From Argyresthia goedartella (taxonomy: Eukaryota > Arthropoda > Insecta > Lepidoptera > Argyresthiidae): a stretch of 64,000 bases of DNA. Each line of letters opens with the position of its first letter. Positions within the stretch are counted from its first letter, which is position 1. The notes beneath the pieces were generated by a model. It was given only the letters and a program-made list of their open reading frames with translations. It was not told where the DNA came from and searched no databases. The translations under genes and the position numbers were made by a program. This document shows positions 24,401 through 39,400 of this stretch, piece after piece. Where the stretch lies: NCBI GenBank assembly GCA_949825045.1, contig OX463807.1, positions 36,166,749 to 36,230,748 of the forward strand. Reading direction: 5' to 3'.

Positions 24401-27400
24401 GTCGAGAAGGACATCATCATCATCAAATTTTTTTGCAAAAACATAATAGGCTCAAATTTCGTAGAAATAATGGGAGATCGTTATCATTTTATTTTTCATG
24501 ATTTTGTTTGTGTACCTAATAAAACTGGATCCCAAAACGTTGTAATCTTGCCATCGGACCGATTTGGATAAACTTTTTTTACTATTCGTTGAGGTCTTGG
24601 GAAGCCGGAAAATCAAAAAACTATTTAGTATGCGGATTTTCTATGAGACCTGGGCAGTCGTGTGGGGTTCTCGTACAATTAGAATTTTATTATGCCTCTA
24701 AAATTCGAAGCGGCCTAGTTCTCTTGACGGGACTACGTCTACCGGACGGATCAGATAAAACTAGGCTGACTAGTGTTCGCAGCAGTCCTCAGCTACCTCG
24801 CGTGGGAAAAAGGGCAAGCCCCACGTTACATTACGTGAATATAGATTTAATACTGGTGATTAGAAACGACCAACAAATGTTAAATCCTAGGGATATAAAA
24901 CGAGCAAAAATACCTACATTATTACGAAAGTTGTTCAGAACATTTTAACAAGCAAAGTTTGTTCACATGAGCTGTGCTAGTTAGTGATTTTTTAGGGTTC
25001 CGTACCTGAAGAGTGCCATACGGAACATAACTAAGCCAGCGCGCTGTCCATCTCTCCATCGGTTTGTAGGAACGCGGGCTCTATCTGATGAACGCTAATA
25101 GGTGGAGAGTTGTTGACAAAATGTGTTATTCACAAAATATTGAAAGAGCATTTCCTTTCTATTTCGTCCTAGGTGCCTTATACATACATATTTAAACATA
25201 TCACCGTAAGATTGCCAAAACCTTTGGTTGATAAACTAACGTCTTTTTTCTCGTCAGTTGGTCAACTGGTCAACTATCGACAGATAGTAAACTGTAGCGT
25301 ACTGCTTACTATATGACGCGTTGGTTGATAAACTAACGGTTAAAACTGTTAAATAGTAAACTGGTTTAAACTTGAATTAGTTAGTTTGTTAAACGTGTTA
25401 GGTTGAGATGTAAGAACAAAAGAAACGTAAATTCTAAACCCTGTCGGTCTGGTTTACTATCTGTCGATAGTTGATCAACTAACCCGTTAGTTTATCAACT
25501 AAAGGTTTTGACTATCTTACGGTGACATACATATATGTCCCAATATTATATATAATTATGTTTTAGTTTCGTAAATAATTAGAGGTACATAGGTTTTATT
25601 GCGCACTAGGACTCTCCTATTACACAACTTTTCCTGTCCTACCTACGATTGCTGATATAAATCTCAATTTAGAGATCGAATTTGCTCATAAAATGTTTAG
25701 TTACCTTATCATTATGAAATACTCACATTTAAGAAAAAAAAATACGGTCTTCCCACAAAAAACGTATTAATATTGCGTATATGCTTATATGATGGTACAG
25801 TTCGGGCTTCGTTTCTTGGCTCTGAGCAAGCTGTTTCCTCTTATTCTCGTATAAGATAAAATGGAATGGAGACAACTTGGCGCAGACCTTACGAAACTCT
25901 TCGTGTGTGAGTCTGAATAGATTAGAATAGAATAGAAATATTTATTAGCTTCGAAGTAAAATAATTTACAGGCAAGTCATTTACATTTTACACTTACATA
26001 CTACTTAAATATTTGAAATTCCTATTCTAACTTAAATATTTCAAATTTTACATTACGAACAAGTTAAATTTTAGAGTGGTCAGACTTTTTGGTAATTTAT
26101 TATACATCAGGATTTTAAAGTAACGACCTTGTTTCTGTACTTTAGCTAATCTTGTTTTTGGTACTATACGGGTTTCATTATTTTTTATTGTTCGTTTTTT
26201 ATTATCACGGAAAGTATAGGGTAAAGCAGTATCTTGCTTTTCCGGAATTTCCCTATCTTCGTGAACCTCTAACAAACTATTGTAAATGTAAAGAGAAATA
26301 ATTGTCATAATTTTATCTTTTTTAAAGTGCTCTCTTGCGTGGCTGCGTTTTTTTAAACCATTGATTGTTCTGATTGATCGTTTTTGACATTTTAGGGCTC
26401 TGTTGATTTCTGTAGCATTACCCCATACAGTAATAGAATATCTAATAATTGAATGTATATACGCATAATAAACAGATAGAAGTGATTTTTTATCTAATAA
26501 TGGTTTGAGTTTAAAAAGAGCATAATTGCTGCTAGCTAATTTCATACAAATTTTATCAATATGCCCTTTGTGACTAATCGTATTGTCTATTGTATATCCT
26601 AAAAATACATTTTTTTGAGAAGTCGAGTTACCAAAAATGCCTAATCTTGATTGATAATACATTACGATACTTTTATTAGAGTTGAGAATAATGCCGTTAG
26701 CATCAAACCATTCTTTAAGCAAACTTATGACGTTGTTTAATTTATCATCTATGTTCAGGCTTCTCAGCACCTAATGACCTCGTAGGGGCCCATCAGCTAC
26801 GAGGTAGCTTGACGATCAGGTGCCAAGAAGTGATGAACGTCGGCGATTCACCGAGCTAAAGTTATGTGGGGTAGATCTTACCTGGTCTGTGTTTCGGTCC
26901 CGTCAACCTCCTGTCTCTCTGCAAGGCCCGGGCGCGCCCTAGGCTCTTCTTGGTAGACAGGTTCTTCAGCCAACCAGGTATGACTGGCGGGCCAGCATCA
27001 ATGAGCACAGTGGTCCAACACAGGTTATGTTTCTACGTGGTAAATACGAATCGGGCACGAAAATCCGAACTTTATCTGGTTCGAGAGACAACGGCACACT
27101 CAGCTATATTAATAATCCTGAGGGAATCCCGAATACATTCCAGATGCCCTATGATTTAATTTCAACCTAATCAAAACGCGTTTTCATTGCGAGGCTGTTT
27201 TCGAATGTCAGTTGTCAAAACTGCCAGATTGACAGCTAACGTCAAATTAAAATGACCGTTCAGAAACCATCGATCGAATATCGATTTGGAATCGAACAAT
27301 CTAACTGCGACTTACTTTTGTCTCTCAAGCCAATATGTGTATCGTCAGCAAATAAGCTCAAATGAGCTTCACTTGGAAGTATATTACAAAGATCATTTAT

Positions 27401-30400
27401 ATATATTAAGAACAATACGGGACCCAGGATTGACCCTTGTGGTACCCCGATCGACATCTTTCCTGGATGAGAAGTATGATTATTTACCGATACAATTTGT
27501 GTGCGGTTATTTAGGTAACTTATCATCATACTGAGTTCAACGCCTTGAAACCCATAGTACTGCAATTTTAATATTAATATATCGTGACGCAAACAATCGA
27601 AAGCTTTTGAAAGGTCACAAAAAATACTGGCACATCTATTTGAAAAATCTAAGGAATCAAGAATGTAATAAATTACTTTTCTGATACGCATTTGACAGAT
27701 ATTTATTGTTTGTTCCACTTCCCAACTATTCGCATCTATGAAACTCGCGCCATACCTACCTATGTAGTGAAAACTTCCAAAAGTTGGGCGAGGTCATTTC
27801 AAACATAGCGAAATATATTGGGTGTTGTTTTGTTAAGTTACGCTCGACTCAAAAGTTATTTCAATTTGCCTGAAATTACCGCAACTTGGGGACACGCCTG
27901 GGCTGTCCACGAAGCGCCCGGGCGCCGAGTGGACGATTTTGCGAGCTCGGGCTCGCATAGAAGTGTAAGGCCACAATTTAATAACTTTTGTGGCCTTACA
28001 AAATCGGCCACTTGGCGTCCGGGCGCTTCGTGGACCGCCCAGGCGTGTCCCCAAGTTGCGGTAAATTCAGGCAAATTGAACAGGGCATTCTGTACGCCAA
28101 AATTATGCGAGGAAAATATATAACTATTTTTTAGGTACGAGCAATAAGTAAACTATCGTCGTCGTATTGAATAGTGCGGAGAAGACTGCAATGTTAAATG
28201 GATGGTTTCATATTCTGTTTTTTTGGTTATTTCTTTGTTTCTAATTTGATTAATACTTATAATAACGCTTTTTCTTATACCGGTTGTCAGAGGTACAGTT
28301 TTACCGCTCCGGAGCGTTCCTGGTGCAAAGGGTCTCACTTGCTGTGCAGCGCGGCAAAGCTGCCAGCGTCATGGGTACCTTTGGTCCGGGAGCGTTCTGG
28401 GGTGGTTTATTTGTGTAGTTTTATGTATTTTAGATTTATTTATTATTTAAGTAGGTTATGAGGTACAGTTGAGACACGATAAGACATTATTCAATACTCT
28501 ATAAGCGTAGGCTAGGTTTCGTTAGGTATGTTTCTATATTATAAAAAAAAGAGCTTGATTCTAAAAAGAGAGTTTTTCAAGCAAACCTAGGAAAGGGACT
28601 GTCTATTGCTAGTAAGGGCACACTGGGGCACAATAAATTAGATAACCACGTACTAATGTTTGAAATATTGTAAACACATTTACATTGTATTTTTTTTTCA
28701 TAAAGATACTTCAAAGCACATATTCAGAATACTGATTTCTTCCAGATAACCATGGTTGGACAGGATAATTATATCATAAACAAACCTATAAAACTTTATG
28801 ACTTTAAAGACAAAGTCAAAGTTCTTATTCAAAATTACTGTAGATATTGGTAGACATTTACAAATAAGCTTAGTACCTTTAGATTTTTTGCCTCTTCTCA
28901 CATTGGACCACTATCGGAGAAGAAGGGCAAAGAAACTCCCACAGGTTTGATTTTAGATCTCTTTGAACAGGTTGTTTTTAAACAGTAAATAATTTACATA
29001 TTAAATTATCAATAGTTTACAGGAATAAATATAAACTTAACAGCGAGTTGACTGGGACTAGCAGAAAACACATGGCGTTGTAAGGGCGAGTGAAAGGAGG
29101 GTGACGTCTCTATAGGACTTGTCTATGGACTGCAATAATTGTACTGTAGCTTCATGTTTAGCCTACGGAAGCGCCTGCGAGCTAATTTGGATTGTAATCC
29201 ATACAATTGATTATATGTTTTATTCAGAAAATAAGATTTAAATGATAATCGGGGAATCTTAATATTAACCAGATCACTGTGTCAAAGCATAAACATATAT
29301 TTAATAATTTCTTCATAACGTCTACAACAAGGCATGCTTTATGTGTCCGCTGGATGTGTCCGAGTGATAGGCTCTCTGCGCTCGCCTTACTAACTCCATG
29401 CACTCCTGTCATGTCTATATTTTATCACGGTTTAACTAATCTTAACGTAGCGATACTTTATATGACATATCATCATAAAACAATTATTTATTTGAATGTT
29501 TGTCGCTTAATCGCGATTAGGTATCTACTGACGGCAACACACTGCACTGAATTAGATCATCAAAGGAGCGGTGTATTTTACTTTACATCCTAACAAAACT
29601 TTCCGTTCGACCTGACACTATGCTTATACAAAAAAATTCAATGTAGCCCTTTAATGTCCCCATCGAGGGGCAGAGGCCTTTACCCGGATATGAGTAAGAT
29701 TAAAGCCATACTCCACTACGCTGGCTCAGTGCGGGCTGATAGTAGCAGCGTAACACTTGTACTTAAGATAAATTAATTATCTCATTGGTACATGGTCAGG
29801 TTTCGAACCTGCATCTCCTGTGTGAGAAGCAAGCGTGAAACCTATTAGACCACGGGGCTCGCGGGCGTGAATATGATAAAACCAACCCAAAACTTGTTCA
29901 AAATTAAAACATCCATTTAACTTTGTATTTGTCACCGGAAGATAGTCAAAACCGTTGTTGATAAACGCGGTATTTGATCAACTATCGACAGATAATAAAC
30001 CAGACCGACAGGGTTTAGAATTTACGATTCCTTTGTTCTTACATGTCAACCTAACACGAAAACTATTCGGGGGCTTCGCTGCGCTCGCCCCCTCTAGTCT
30101 TCACCTAAGCTACCGCAGTGTTTGCTCTGGTATTTCGTTAGTTTATCAACTAACGGTTTTGGCTATCTTACGGTGACATATAGTTCTCCGCACGCTTTTA
30201 CTAATACCTATACAAACCGCACGTTTATTACGAGGGGTGACACATGCAGCCCCAATCACATCCCATGATTGATGAAGCTCTGCCACCCTGCCCCTAATGA
30301 AGTGCTGGAACGAATCTCATGCACATTGAACGAGTGATAAAGCAAATGGATAGTTTGGTATCTCACCATATTTTTGTAGTGAGCTAACCACAGAAGCTAA

Positions 30401-33400
30401 CGCATTGAGGTAGAGTATTTTATTATTTTGCATTGTGACGCAACTCCTTAGCATTGCAGAAAATCTTTTATAAATATATATTTCTTATAGCTACCCGGTG
30501 GCCATAGCGAGATACCAAAAGCTCATCGCAGATAGCGTTGCTGTATTTGGAGGCTGTAATTATATTTACTTCTTGTTGAAATATTTGGCGTGCTCACTCC
30601 TTTGAGGTTATTTTTGCCTGTGTCAAGTGGATTTTAAAGATCACGTGACTTTCTTTTAACCTAACCTCAAATTGATGAAACTCTTTTCTCCAACCTGGCC
30701 AACACCACCAAAGCCATTTAAGTCGCCAGTATCAAATAAAACTAGAACGACGTCACCGCGGCAGAAGAGTTAGCAGAGTGCAAGATAAATGTGTACAGGT
30801 AGAGATTTTAAATATAAGGGGCTGTTAATTAAACATTAAACAAATATATACAGGCACATATATTGCTTCTGGCCCCACACTAGGATACCTTGTGTCGTGG
30901 AAATCAGAAACAGCGACATCACACGCATAGAAACATCCAAGTCCTGGGTATTTTTTTTTCACCCCTAGGCGGGGATCAGACCCGGGACCTCACGCTTGGT
31001 AGGCAGAGCCACTACCGCAAAGCCACAGATGTCGTCAACTAGGCCAGACTAGGCTTGTTCGTGGTAATGTACTTACTTTCACTAGCATTTTACAAATCAG
31101 AATCGAATTTTCTATACATTTTACGTAAATGAATACATTACTGTTTTTTTTTCAACCTTTTAATAACTGTATTTGGTATGAGTCACTGTATTTTAATGGA
31201 TTTTCCAATTGTCCAAAATATTTTCAAACTCTCATAAGATTTTTAAGGATATGTTCGCTGATATTGCTGAAGGGTTCACATGACCGCTCGGAGTTGCTTT
31301 GCCACCCACTTTTGTAGTACCTACGTAATAAGTAAGCATCATCAAAATTCTGCTGAATAGCGCAGTTGCAGCTGCAAGACTCAATCTAGTTAAATCGGAA
31401 ATAAGAGATGCTTTCCGCCCGTAACACTAAATCGATAAAAGTTGATTCGATATTTCACAGACAAAAACATACATGAGCTATGAATAGAAGGGTCACGCCT
31501 TTTCCCCATGCATGGTGGCAGAGGCAAAGTTGCGCTCACCATTCGGCAGTTATTCAATACCCCATTTTGCGTGACAGGGGGTTACCTCGTCGCCGCAGCT
31601 ATTGAGCTATGAAACTCTTTCAACGTTATCCATCAACGTTCGAACGTTTGTAATAATAAGAATCATTTCCTTATCACATCTAGCCAGTCATCACCACGAA
31701 TCGAACCTCGATGGCGGCTATCCACCTTTATTAAGTGCTGCTTCGCGTTGCCCCCGCGCGCCCCCGCCGGCAAGGGCATGTACCTGCATTGCTACAGTAC
31801 TACGCCACTTACTCACCGCTAAGCAAGAGCATTTGACAGTTTTGAAAACCGTTTCTCCGAGCTTGACATGTTCCTCTTGAACCGCAGCGCCCATTTCTCA
31901 TCTCAAATCAGACGGCACATTATGGCACGTTTACTTAATTTGACAGATTTACCTGTTTGCATACATTCTATACATATACCACTTTTCGAATTTCCATCGG
32001 AACATCACACACGCACAAACACACACACTCACACGCAGCTCAATCGTCAATGTAATATATTATGTACCTCTGATTGCTAACTCTGTTTAAGGTTTATACC
32101 TTTTTTTTTTCTCTTTTTTTTCGTAATTGGCATTCCACGATCTAATTATTATTATCTTTATTACTACGTTTATGGCTACTGTGAAACAACTGATAAATAA
32201 ATAAATTCTTTCTTGGTGGCACTGGCGTAGTTGGAGGCAAAAAGTTCAATTAATCTGAGGTTAAACGTCACGTCTTCAAATACTCTTGGAATTGGCAAAA
32301 TTAACCTCAAATGAGCACGCAATATAATAAAAGAAGAAGAAAATATAATTTGTCAACCTCAATTGAAAGAACGTCTCTAACTACACCAGCGCCTTCTGCA
32401 TTGAGCTGTTGAGATTAGGTGCCAGCCAAAAATTAGTCTACGGACTACCTGCCAGGTTGTCCGATGGCATAGCGAGGATAACGGGAAAACAATTTAAGTG
32501 GGTTGCTCAGGACTCGGGACCGAGTTGAAAACAGGCGTGTACACGAGGAGGCCGATACTGAGCATGAGGTTCCCTGCCAAGCTAAAGATGATAACCCTTA
32601 TTACAGAGAGATAGCCATGCTGTACGATAGTGGGGTGTCTCCAACCACAGCGAAGGCTCGAGTAGCAGCAGTGGTGGCTCATGAGATAGCGCACCAGTGG
32701 TTCGGTAACCTAGTCACCCCGGCCTGGTGGTCCGACATCTGGCTGAACGAGGGATTCGCATCCTACGTGGAGTATGTCGCTGTCGATGCCGTAAGTTTAT
32801 AGGTTAACAGAAGTAAGAGAATAACCGCAGTTATTACATATTGGAGCCTCGTAACCGTCGAATCTAACAATTCTAACTCATCTTTGTCGTTTTGTCTGAG
32901 GGCAATATTATAGTAGATATGTAATTTTGAAGTAAAGTTTTGTCGAACTAAAGTATTATCGACGAAAATAGCCAAGAAAGGAATAATGCAAAGTAAATCA
33001 TGTATCACATGCTAAAAAGATACTAACGGAAATAAGCAAAGCGTTAGATCAAAAGTAGTCATTTGCGCAGAGTTTTACCAACAAATATACTCCAGACTAA
33101 AGAATACAAACAAACCACACCCAAAATCAGCTCTAGCTTTGTGTTTCCCTGATGATATATCACCGATCACCTGTCACGAGGTTCATTGTGCTGTCCGCGC
33201 AATGAAATACAACAAGAGCCCCGGCCACGATGGCATATCAACGAAAACGCTGAAGTTCGGCGAACTCATTTTGCTTCCACACGTTAATAATCTATTCAAT
33301 TCGATTTCAAGACAAAATTTGCCACTCGGAGATAATACTTCTTTACAAAAAAGGCGAGAGATCACATATCGGCAACTACCGTCCAATCAGCTTCACATCC

Positions 33401-36400
33401 CACCTGGAAAAGGCTTTTATCAAAGTGATAGAGAGCATATCTGGTCTACTCGATCAAGCTCAACCACCCAAGCAGGCTGGTTTTCGTCCCGGGATGTCCA
33501 CCACAGACCACTTACTGACACTGAATCAGATAATTGATAAGTATTTAGAATATATTCTACACCCCTCCCTCACCTTTGTGGATTATACAAAGGCGTTTGA
33601 TATTATCCCACATGAATCAATATTTAGTGTCCTCCACAACCAGGATACTTTAGTTCATCGATCTAATTAAAGAAATGTACAAAAGTAGTACTGCATCAAT
33701 TAAATTACAAACTACGGGACCCTCCTTCCCAATCAACAGAGCACCTAAATGGGTTCCTACAAATGTAACGAGAAAGCGTGGCCGACCCAGTAAAACACAA
33801 AGCGACGAGTTGGGTCTCTGGAACATGAACTGGTGGGTGACAGCTCAAGACCGCCAAGAGTGGAAGAAGGGTAGAGAGGCCTTTACCCAGCAGTGGTACG
33901 TGGTGGACTCCTAATAATAAAGTATTGTTGAAATTAAGACGTTCCGTAGTGTCGAAGTAAAAACCATGTCAATGATGTGTTTGTCGGGGTTCAGTTATAG
34001 ACTCAAACAACATTACTTTCTTTATGTTTTACCTACATACTTTCAGGTGGAACAGACATGGAAGCTAATGGAGTTATTTGTACTGAACGAAGTCCAAAGT
34101 GTGTTCAAACTGGATGCCCTGGCCTCTTCGCACCAGATATCAGTCAAGGTCGGAAACCCTGAGGAAATCGGCGCCATATTTGACAAAATATCATATGGGA
34201 AAGGTAAGTTACAAAGAAAAATAAATAAAACATAATGATAGATAGATAGTTAAGACAGATAAATTAATTTATTCATTGCAACATGGTACACACAAACACA
34301 TAATTATAACTCAAACTTTAAAAATAATCTACAGAAAATGAAAAAAACACAGCAGTTCAATAAAACAATAAACAAATAATAAAATTATACAAGCAAACAT
34401 TGAAGTACGGCAAGGATCACTTTGTGGTATTGTGACTGTACCGCGACAATGAACTGGCCCTAACTCAGCAATATCAATGAATCTGTGACGCTATTATTCT
34501 GCTAGAGCCAGTAAGGACGAGACAACGGTCTGCTCAAGTACACATAATGGCGTAATAGCTTTTCCCATCCGGGTCGGCAGAGGAACAGTTGCTCCCACAT
34601 TGAGTCAGATCTACAATACTCCATTTTGCCTAATAGGGGGCTATTCCATCGTCGCTGCTATATGAAGGTCTTTGACGATGTGATGTTTTTCATTACCGGT
34701 AGGTCGGTTCTCTAATATATTTACGTAAGATAAATTACTAATCGCATTGGTTCTCTCAGGTCTCATAACCCTAACGTATGCATATATTTACGCAGGCTCA
34801 GCAATTCTCCGAATGATGAACCACTTCCTCACCGATGAGGTCTTCAACACCGGCATCACGGCCTACCTCAACGCCAAGAAGTACGGTGATGCAGAGCAGA
34901 GCGACCTCTGGAGCGCATTGACCAACGCCGCCCGGGAAAGGAATTCCCTAGACGCAGACGTGGCGGTGGTGATGGACTCTTGGACGCTGCAGACTGGGTT
35001 TCCCGTGCTCACCATCACACGGAGTTATGATGGTCCGAGTATCAGTTTGAAACAGGTTGGATTTCTTAACTATTTGTGGTTCCATACTTACATACTAAGG
35101 TCCCTTTAATCCTATGTGGGCCTGTAAGAGTAAACTCCATTTTTATCCATCCAAGCATTTTATTTTTCGTGGTTCCACAGTACACTATAGGGAAACATGG
35201 CCAAATGCGCCGACTGCTGCTCAAGTAAAGAGCCGTTTAAATATCATATTGGTGTTGTCAGCTCCCGAGCAAGACTCAATAACAAAGTGACTTTTCGGTT
35301 GTAAATCCCTTTACTTATCAAGGGCTTTACTTTCAGGAGCGTTTCGTCCTCATAAACGGCGCGCCCGAAACAGACAAGTCACCAGTATGGTGGATCCCCG
35401 TCTCCTACACGACGTCTGCTGAGAAGGACTTTAACTCTACCAGACCGAAGTTGTGGCTTCGAGGCGAGAGGTCGATCGTGGTGGACAATATCACTGTAGC
35501 GCCTAGTGATTGGCTTATAGCTAATATCCAGCAGACCGGTTGGTATATTTTTAGCCTGTTCAGTTACTTTTGAGTAATAATCATTTTCGAAGAGTCGGTG
35601 GGGGGCGACCTGGAATCTAAATATGTACAAAGCTAAGGCTGATTGACTGACTGATAGACACCGCACAGCCTAGCGCAGTGAAGTAAGAATCATAAAACGT
35701 TGAACAGGGGTTCCTTACGGCATTCATAATATGTTCTATCATGGCATTAGCTTTTAAAACGGTCTGAAGTTATATGGTCATAGTATGGAAGTCTATGGGT
35801 ACTCGAATGGGACTCTGTGGATACTTATGTATGTGTATGGACCCCACATAGATAAATTAAGTTCTGCGGCTTACGCTGTTAGGAACATCAGACAAAGCAC
35901 GGATGTGGCTACATCTAGGCTAGTATATTTTAGTTACTTTCATAGTGTCATGTCCTATGGTATCTTGTTGTGGGGGAAAGCAGCTAATATTCAAACTATT
36001 TTTATTTAAGAGAAAAAAGCTATTCGAGCAATTTATAATTTAAAACGAACATACTCCTTAAGAGAGCTTTTTAAAGAAATTGATATGCTAACTGTAGCTA
36101 GTCAATTTATATTCGAAAATATAATGTATGTACGCAAGAACCTTACAACATTTTCCAAACTTAGCGATAGCTGTAATGTTAACCTAAGAAATAATCACAG
36201 ACTTTACAGGTTTAGACTCGCGAAGGTTAGCAATTCTATCAAGGGTCAGTGTATTCTCTACTATAATAAGATACCTCTGGAGATTTTGAAATTGCCATTT
36301 GAGCAATTTAAAAAGCATGTTAAAGCGACTTTGTCAAAAAAGGGATATTATAATGTTCAAGATTACTTAAATACTTAAATGACAGGACTGTTAGGGGTTA

Positions 36401-39400
36401 ATCTAGTTCAATACAGATCTTGCTGTTAATAATTTTGTGATTATTTATTCCTGCTTATTAATCATATATTTTTTTTCATATTTGTATTAGTTAAGCACAA
36501 CCTATTTTTAAAAGAGATCTAAAAATCAATCAATGGGAGTTTCTACGCCCTTATTCTCCCACAGTGGACCAATGTAGAGAAGAGGCAAAACATGACGTTT
36601 GCTAAGTATATTTAAACATCTATAGTAATAAAGTACTTTGACTTTGACTTCGACTTTATGCAGTTAAAGTCTTCTTCTTGGATTATCTGATTCCTTATTG
36701 AGCATATTCTGAGGCTCTTCAATATTAAATCATAAACGGCTTTAAAAAGAGTTTTAATTCTTTCAGGATTCTACCGCATCAACTATGACCAACGCAACTG
36801 GGACATGCTGGTTGAGGTTCTAAATGACCCAAAACGTTTCCAAGATATCCACCCGATAAACCGCGCTCAGATCGTCGATGACGCCATGAACCTGGCCTTA
36901 GCTGGTCGTCTTAGCTACAAGACTGCTCTGGACATCACCAGCTACTTGATACACGAGCGGAAATATGTTCCTTGGAAATCAGGTTTGGTTGCCTTGGGGT
37001 ATATTGATACGATGCTGTCAAAGGGAGCTTATTATTTGGAGTACAAGGTATGTACATTCTGGCATGTATTTTTTATTGCACTTGGATAAACAACTCATGA
37101 TTACTACCCATCCAACAAATCAAACAATACAATATCATCTTAACTTCCGGAGTCCACCATCTAAATTTATGCAGGCAGTTTCTGTCCCATCCATGTATCG
37201 ACCTTGACCTGAAATAGTGTACCGTACCTACTTATTCATATTTTTGATCATCTCTCATATGAGAGGTTGCCGGTTAGTTCCCATCATTCCCATACATATA
37301 TATTCTTCGTCAAGCATTTCATTCTCATCTGACTCCCGTTCTGAGTTAATGAAGTGTAATTTTAAAATATTTTTTCACCACAAATCCACCAATATCATTC
37401 ATTCAACATGATCCATTTGCCTCATCTTCCCAGCGCTACCTGCTCCGTCTAGTCAATTCATCCGTAGAAGAGCTTGGTTGGGATGTATCTGCCAATGAGA
37501 GCGTGGTCAAAGCTCAACAAAGAGTGGACATGCTGTCCACGGCCTGTCACTTGGAGCATGTAGGCTGCATAGAGCATGCAGTCAGGCTGTATACCAACTG
37601 GATGCTGACTCCGAACCCTGACGCCTATAATGAGTAAGGGTTTTTGAAATCTACGAAGCACGCCATTTCCCATACGGAAAGGTTGTCTCCACGTTCACCT
37701 TGTTATTAATTGCCCGTTATGACGGTAAAGTGTTCCCAATTGCAATGCAATAAGTTTGGTGTCTTTAGTGACTTGTCTTATCATTTTTTAAGGAGGGCAC
37801 GACCCTATTCCTCATGACCAGTATATTAAAAGTTACCATGCACTTTATAATAACATTCAAATCAAAATAAATAATTATTGTTAAATTAAAGCCATGACTT
37901 TATTATATAGGAACCCTATTTAAATATATGTTGTATAAGATAAGATAACTTATGATTTATCAGTGAAATGTAGATATTTTTTTGCAAAACTTATGATTCG
38001 ACGATTATCAAATCATGCGAAATATTATTGTGCAATCATGATGCGTACCCGGTTACGTATCCAATAATGTCGATTAGTTCATCAAATGAATTTACTGAAA
38101 CGTAAATATCTCACAAGATGGCGTTAGTTGTATGAATATATTATCAATACTCAAACATCATATTCTCATGGAAGATCAATTCTAAAAATAAACACCAAAA
38201 GAAAAACAGCCTGAAAATTGGATATTTTAATCTGGGAATGGGAATTTATTCTACCTAATGTCGAAGTATTTTTGACGTATGATATATCAGTAATATCTAA
38301 GGACCTTCTCCCAAACCCAGGATCCACGTTGACATGCGCAGCCTGGTCTACTGCGTAGGTGTGCACGCCGGCGGCTCCAGGGAATGGCAATTCGCGTGGC
38401 AGCGGTTCAGAGCAGCCCTGGTGCCATCCGAGAGAGAGGTGCTGCTGGTCATGCTCGGGTGTACTAGGTCGCCATACTTGTTGTATCGGTAAGGATTTAT
38501 GATCTGATGAAGTAATTTACAAAAGCTGAGTGTCTCTGACCTGCAGGATAATACCATGTGGCATGGGAGCCAGACACAGCCACATCACGAATATTATTAG
38601 GGCGACCGAAGCAAGCCCACTCCTAGGCATCAAACCGACAATCGTTTAGCAAAACATTTATTGTAACACCTGTAACGAATACTTCTATTATCTATCTAAA
38701 TAATCACTGGAACTTTTCCTCAGATTTAGTATGCAAATCGTGTGTAATAAATTATTGGTGGAAATTAATGTGTAGCAGGGATTGTATTAACGATAAAAGG
38801 ATTAATATTTTTTATCTAGTAAGTAAATTAGTGGCTCTGTGTGTTGTAGACCTCGCGAGTGACGCTTTCTTTTAATAACACAAACAAACGAATGAATACA
38901 ACTGGTTACCTACATGAGGTATACGTGGCAAATGCACTACTATGTTATGCCAAAGAACAGAGTGAGTTAGTAGAACGCTTTATAAAGCGTTTTCGTGACT
39001 CGGCTCGAGGATGGCAGTCTTTTGATAGACCTACGTCCACACCGCAGGGTGGAATTTTCTGTCAATCATCATAAATGATACTATCTACACAGGATGCCCC
39101 CGGTTATGCCACATGTAGGGCAAGTACTTACAATATTCTACATTGAACATTTAACTGAAATAATTCTTCATTAAAAAAAAACAATTCGTACTGGATTCAA
39201 AGATTTTCAAATAGCCCTGTCTTAACCGGGAATCGAACCCGCTTAATGTGTTTTGTTGTTTGCAGGGTTTTTTTTAATAACCCTGCAATTTCACGATACC
39301 GTAAGGATGATTTTTGTCTCGATAACGTAATATCTTAAATAAAAGGAACACCTAGAAATTTTTCATTTGATTTTAAAAAATGTTCAGAAAAATATAAAAA

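Larger units (their letters stand above)
25919..27725 (-). mobile_element. LINE, minus strand, split by an insertion
   Basis: Tail attagaatagaatagaa at 25921-25937, RT C-terminal half 26048-26765, insertion ~26766-27290, RT palm 27290-27718. 5' truncated. Confidence 0.8.

Noticed and set aside
24251..24948. Intronic frames as extra APN exons
   Set aside because: Exon 3 to exon 4 already joins [11 protein letters not shown] to the zinc-site segment exactly as in the family; no room for an insert.
27818..28123. Open frames on both strands at 27818-28123
   Set aside because: Produced by the foldback palindrome; the two strands encode near-identical peptides, as expected for an inverted repeat.
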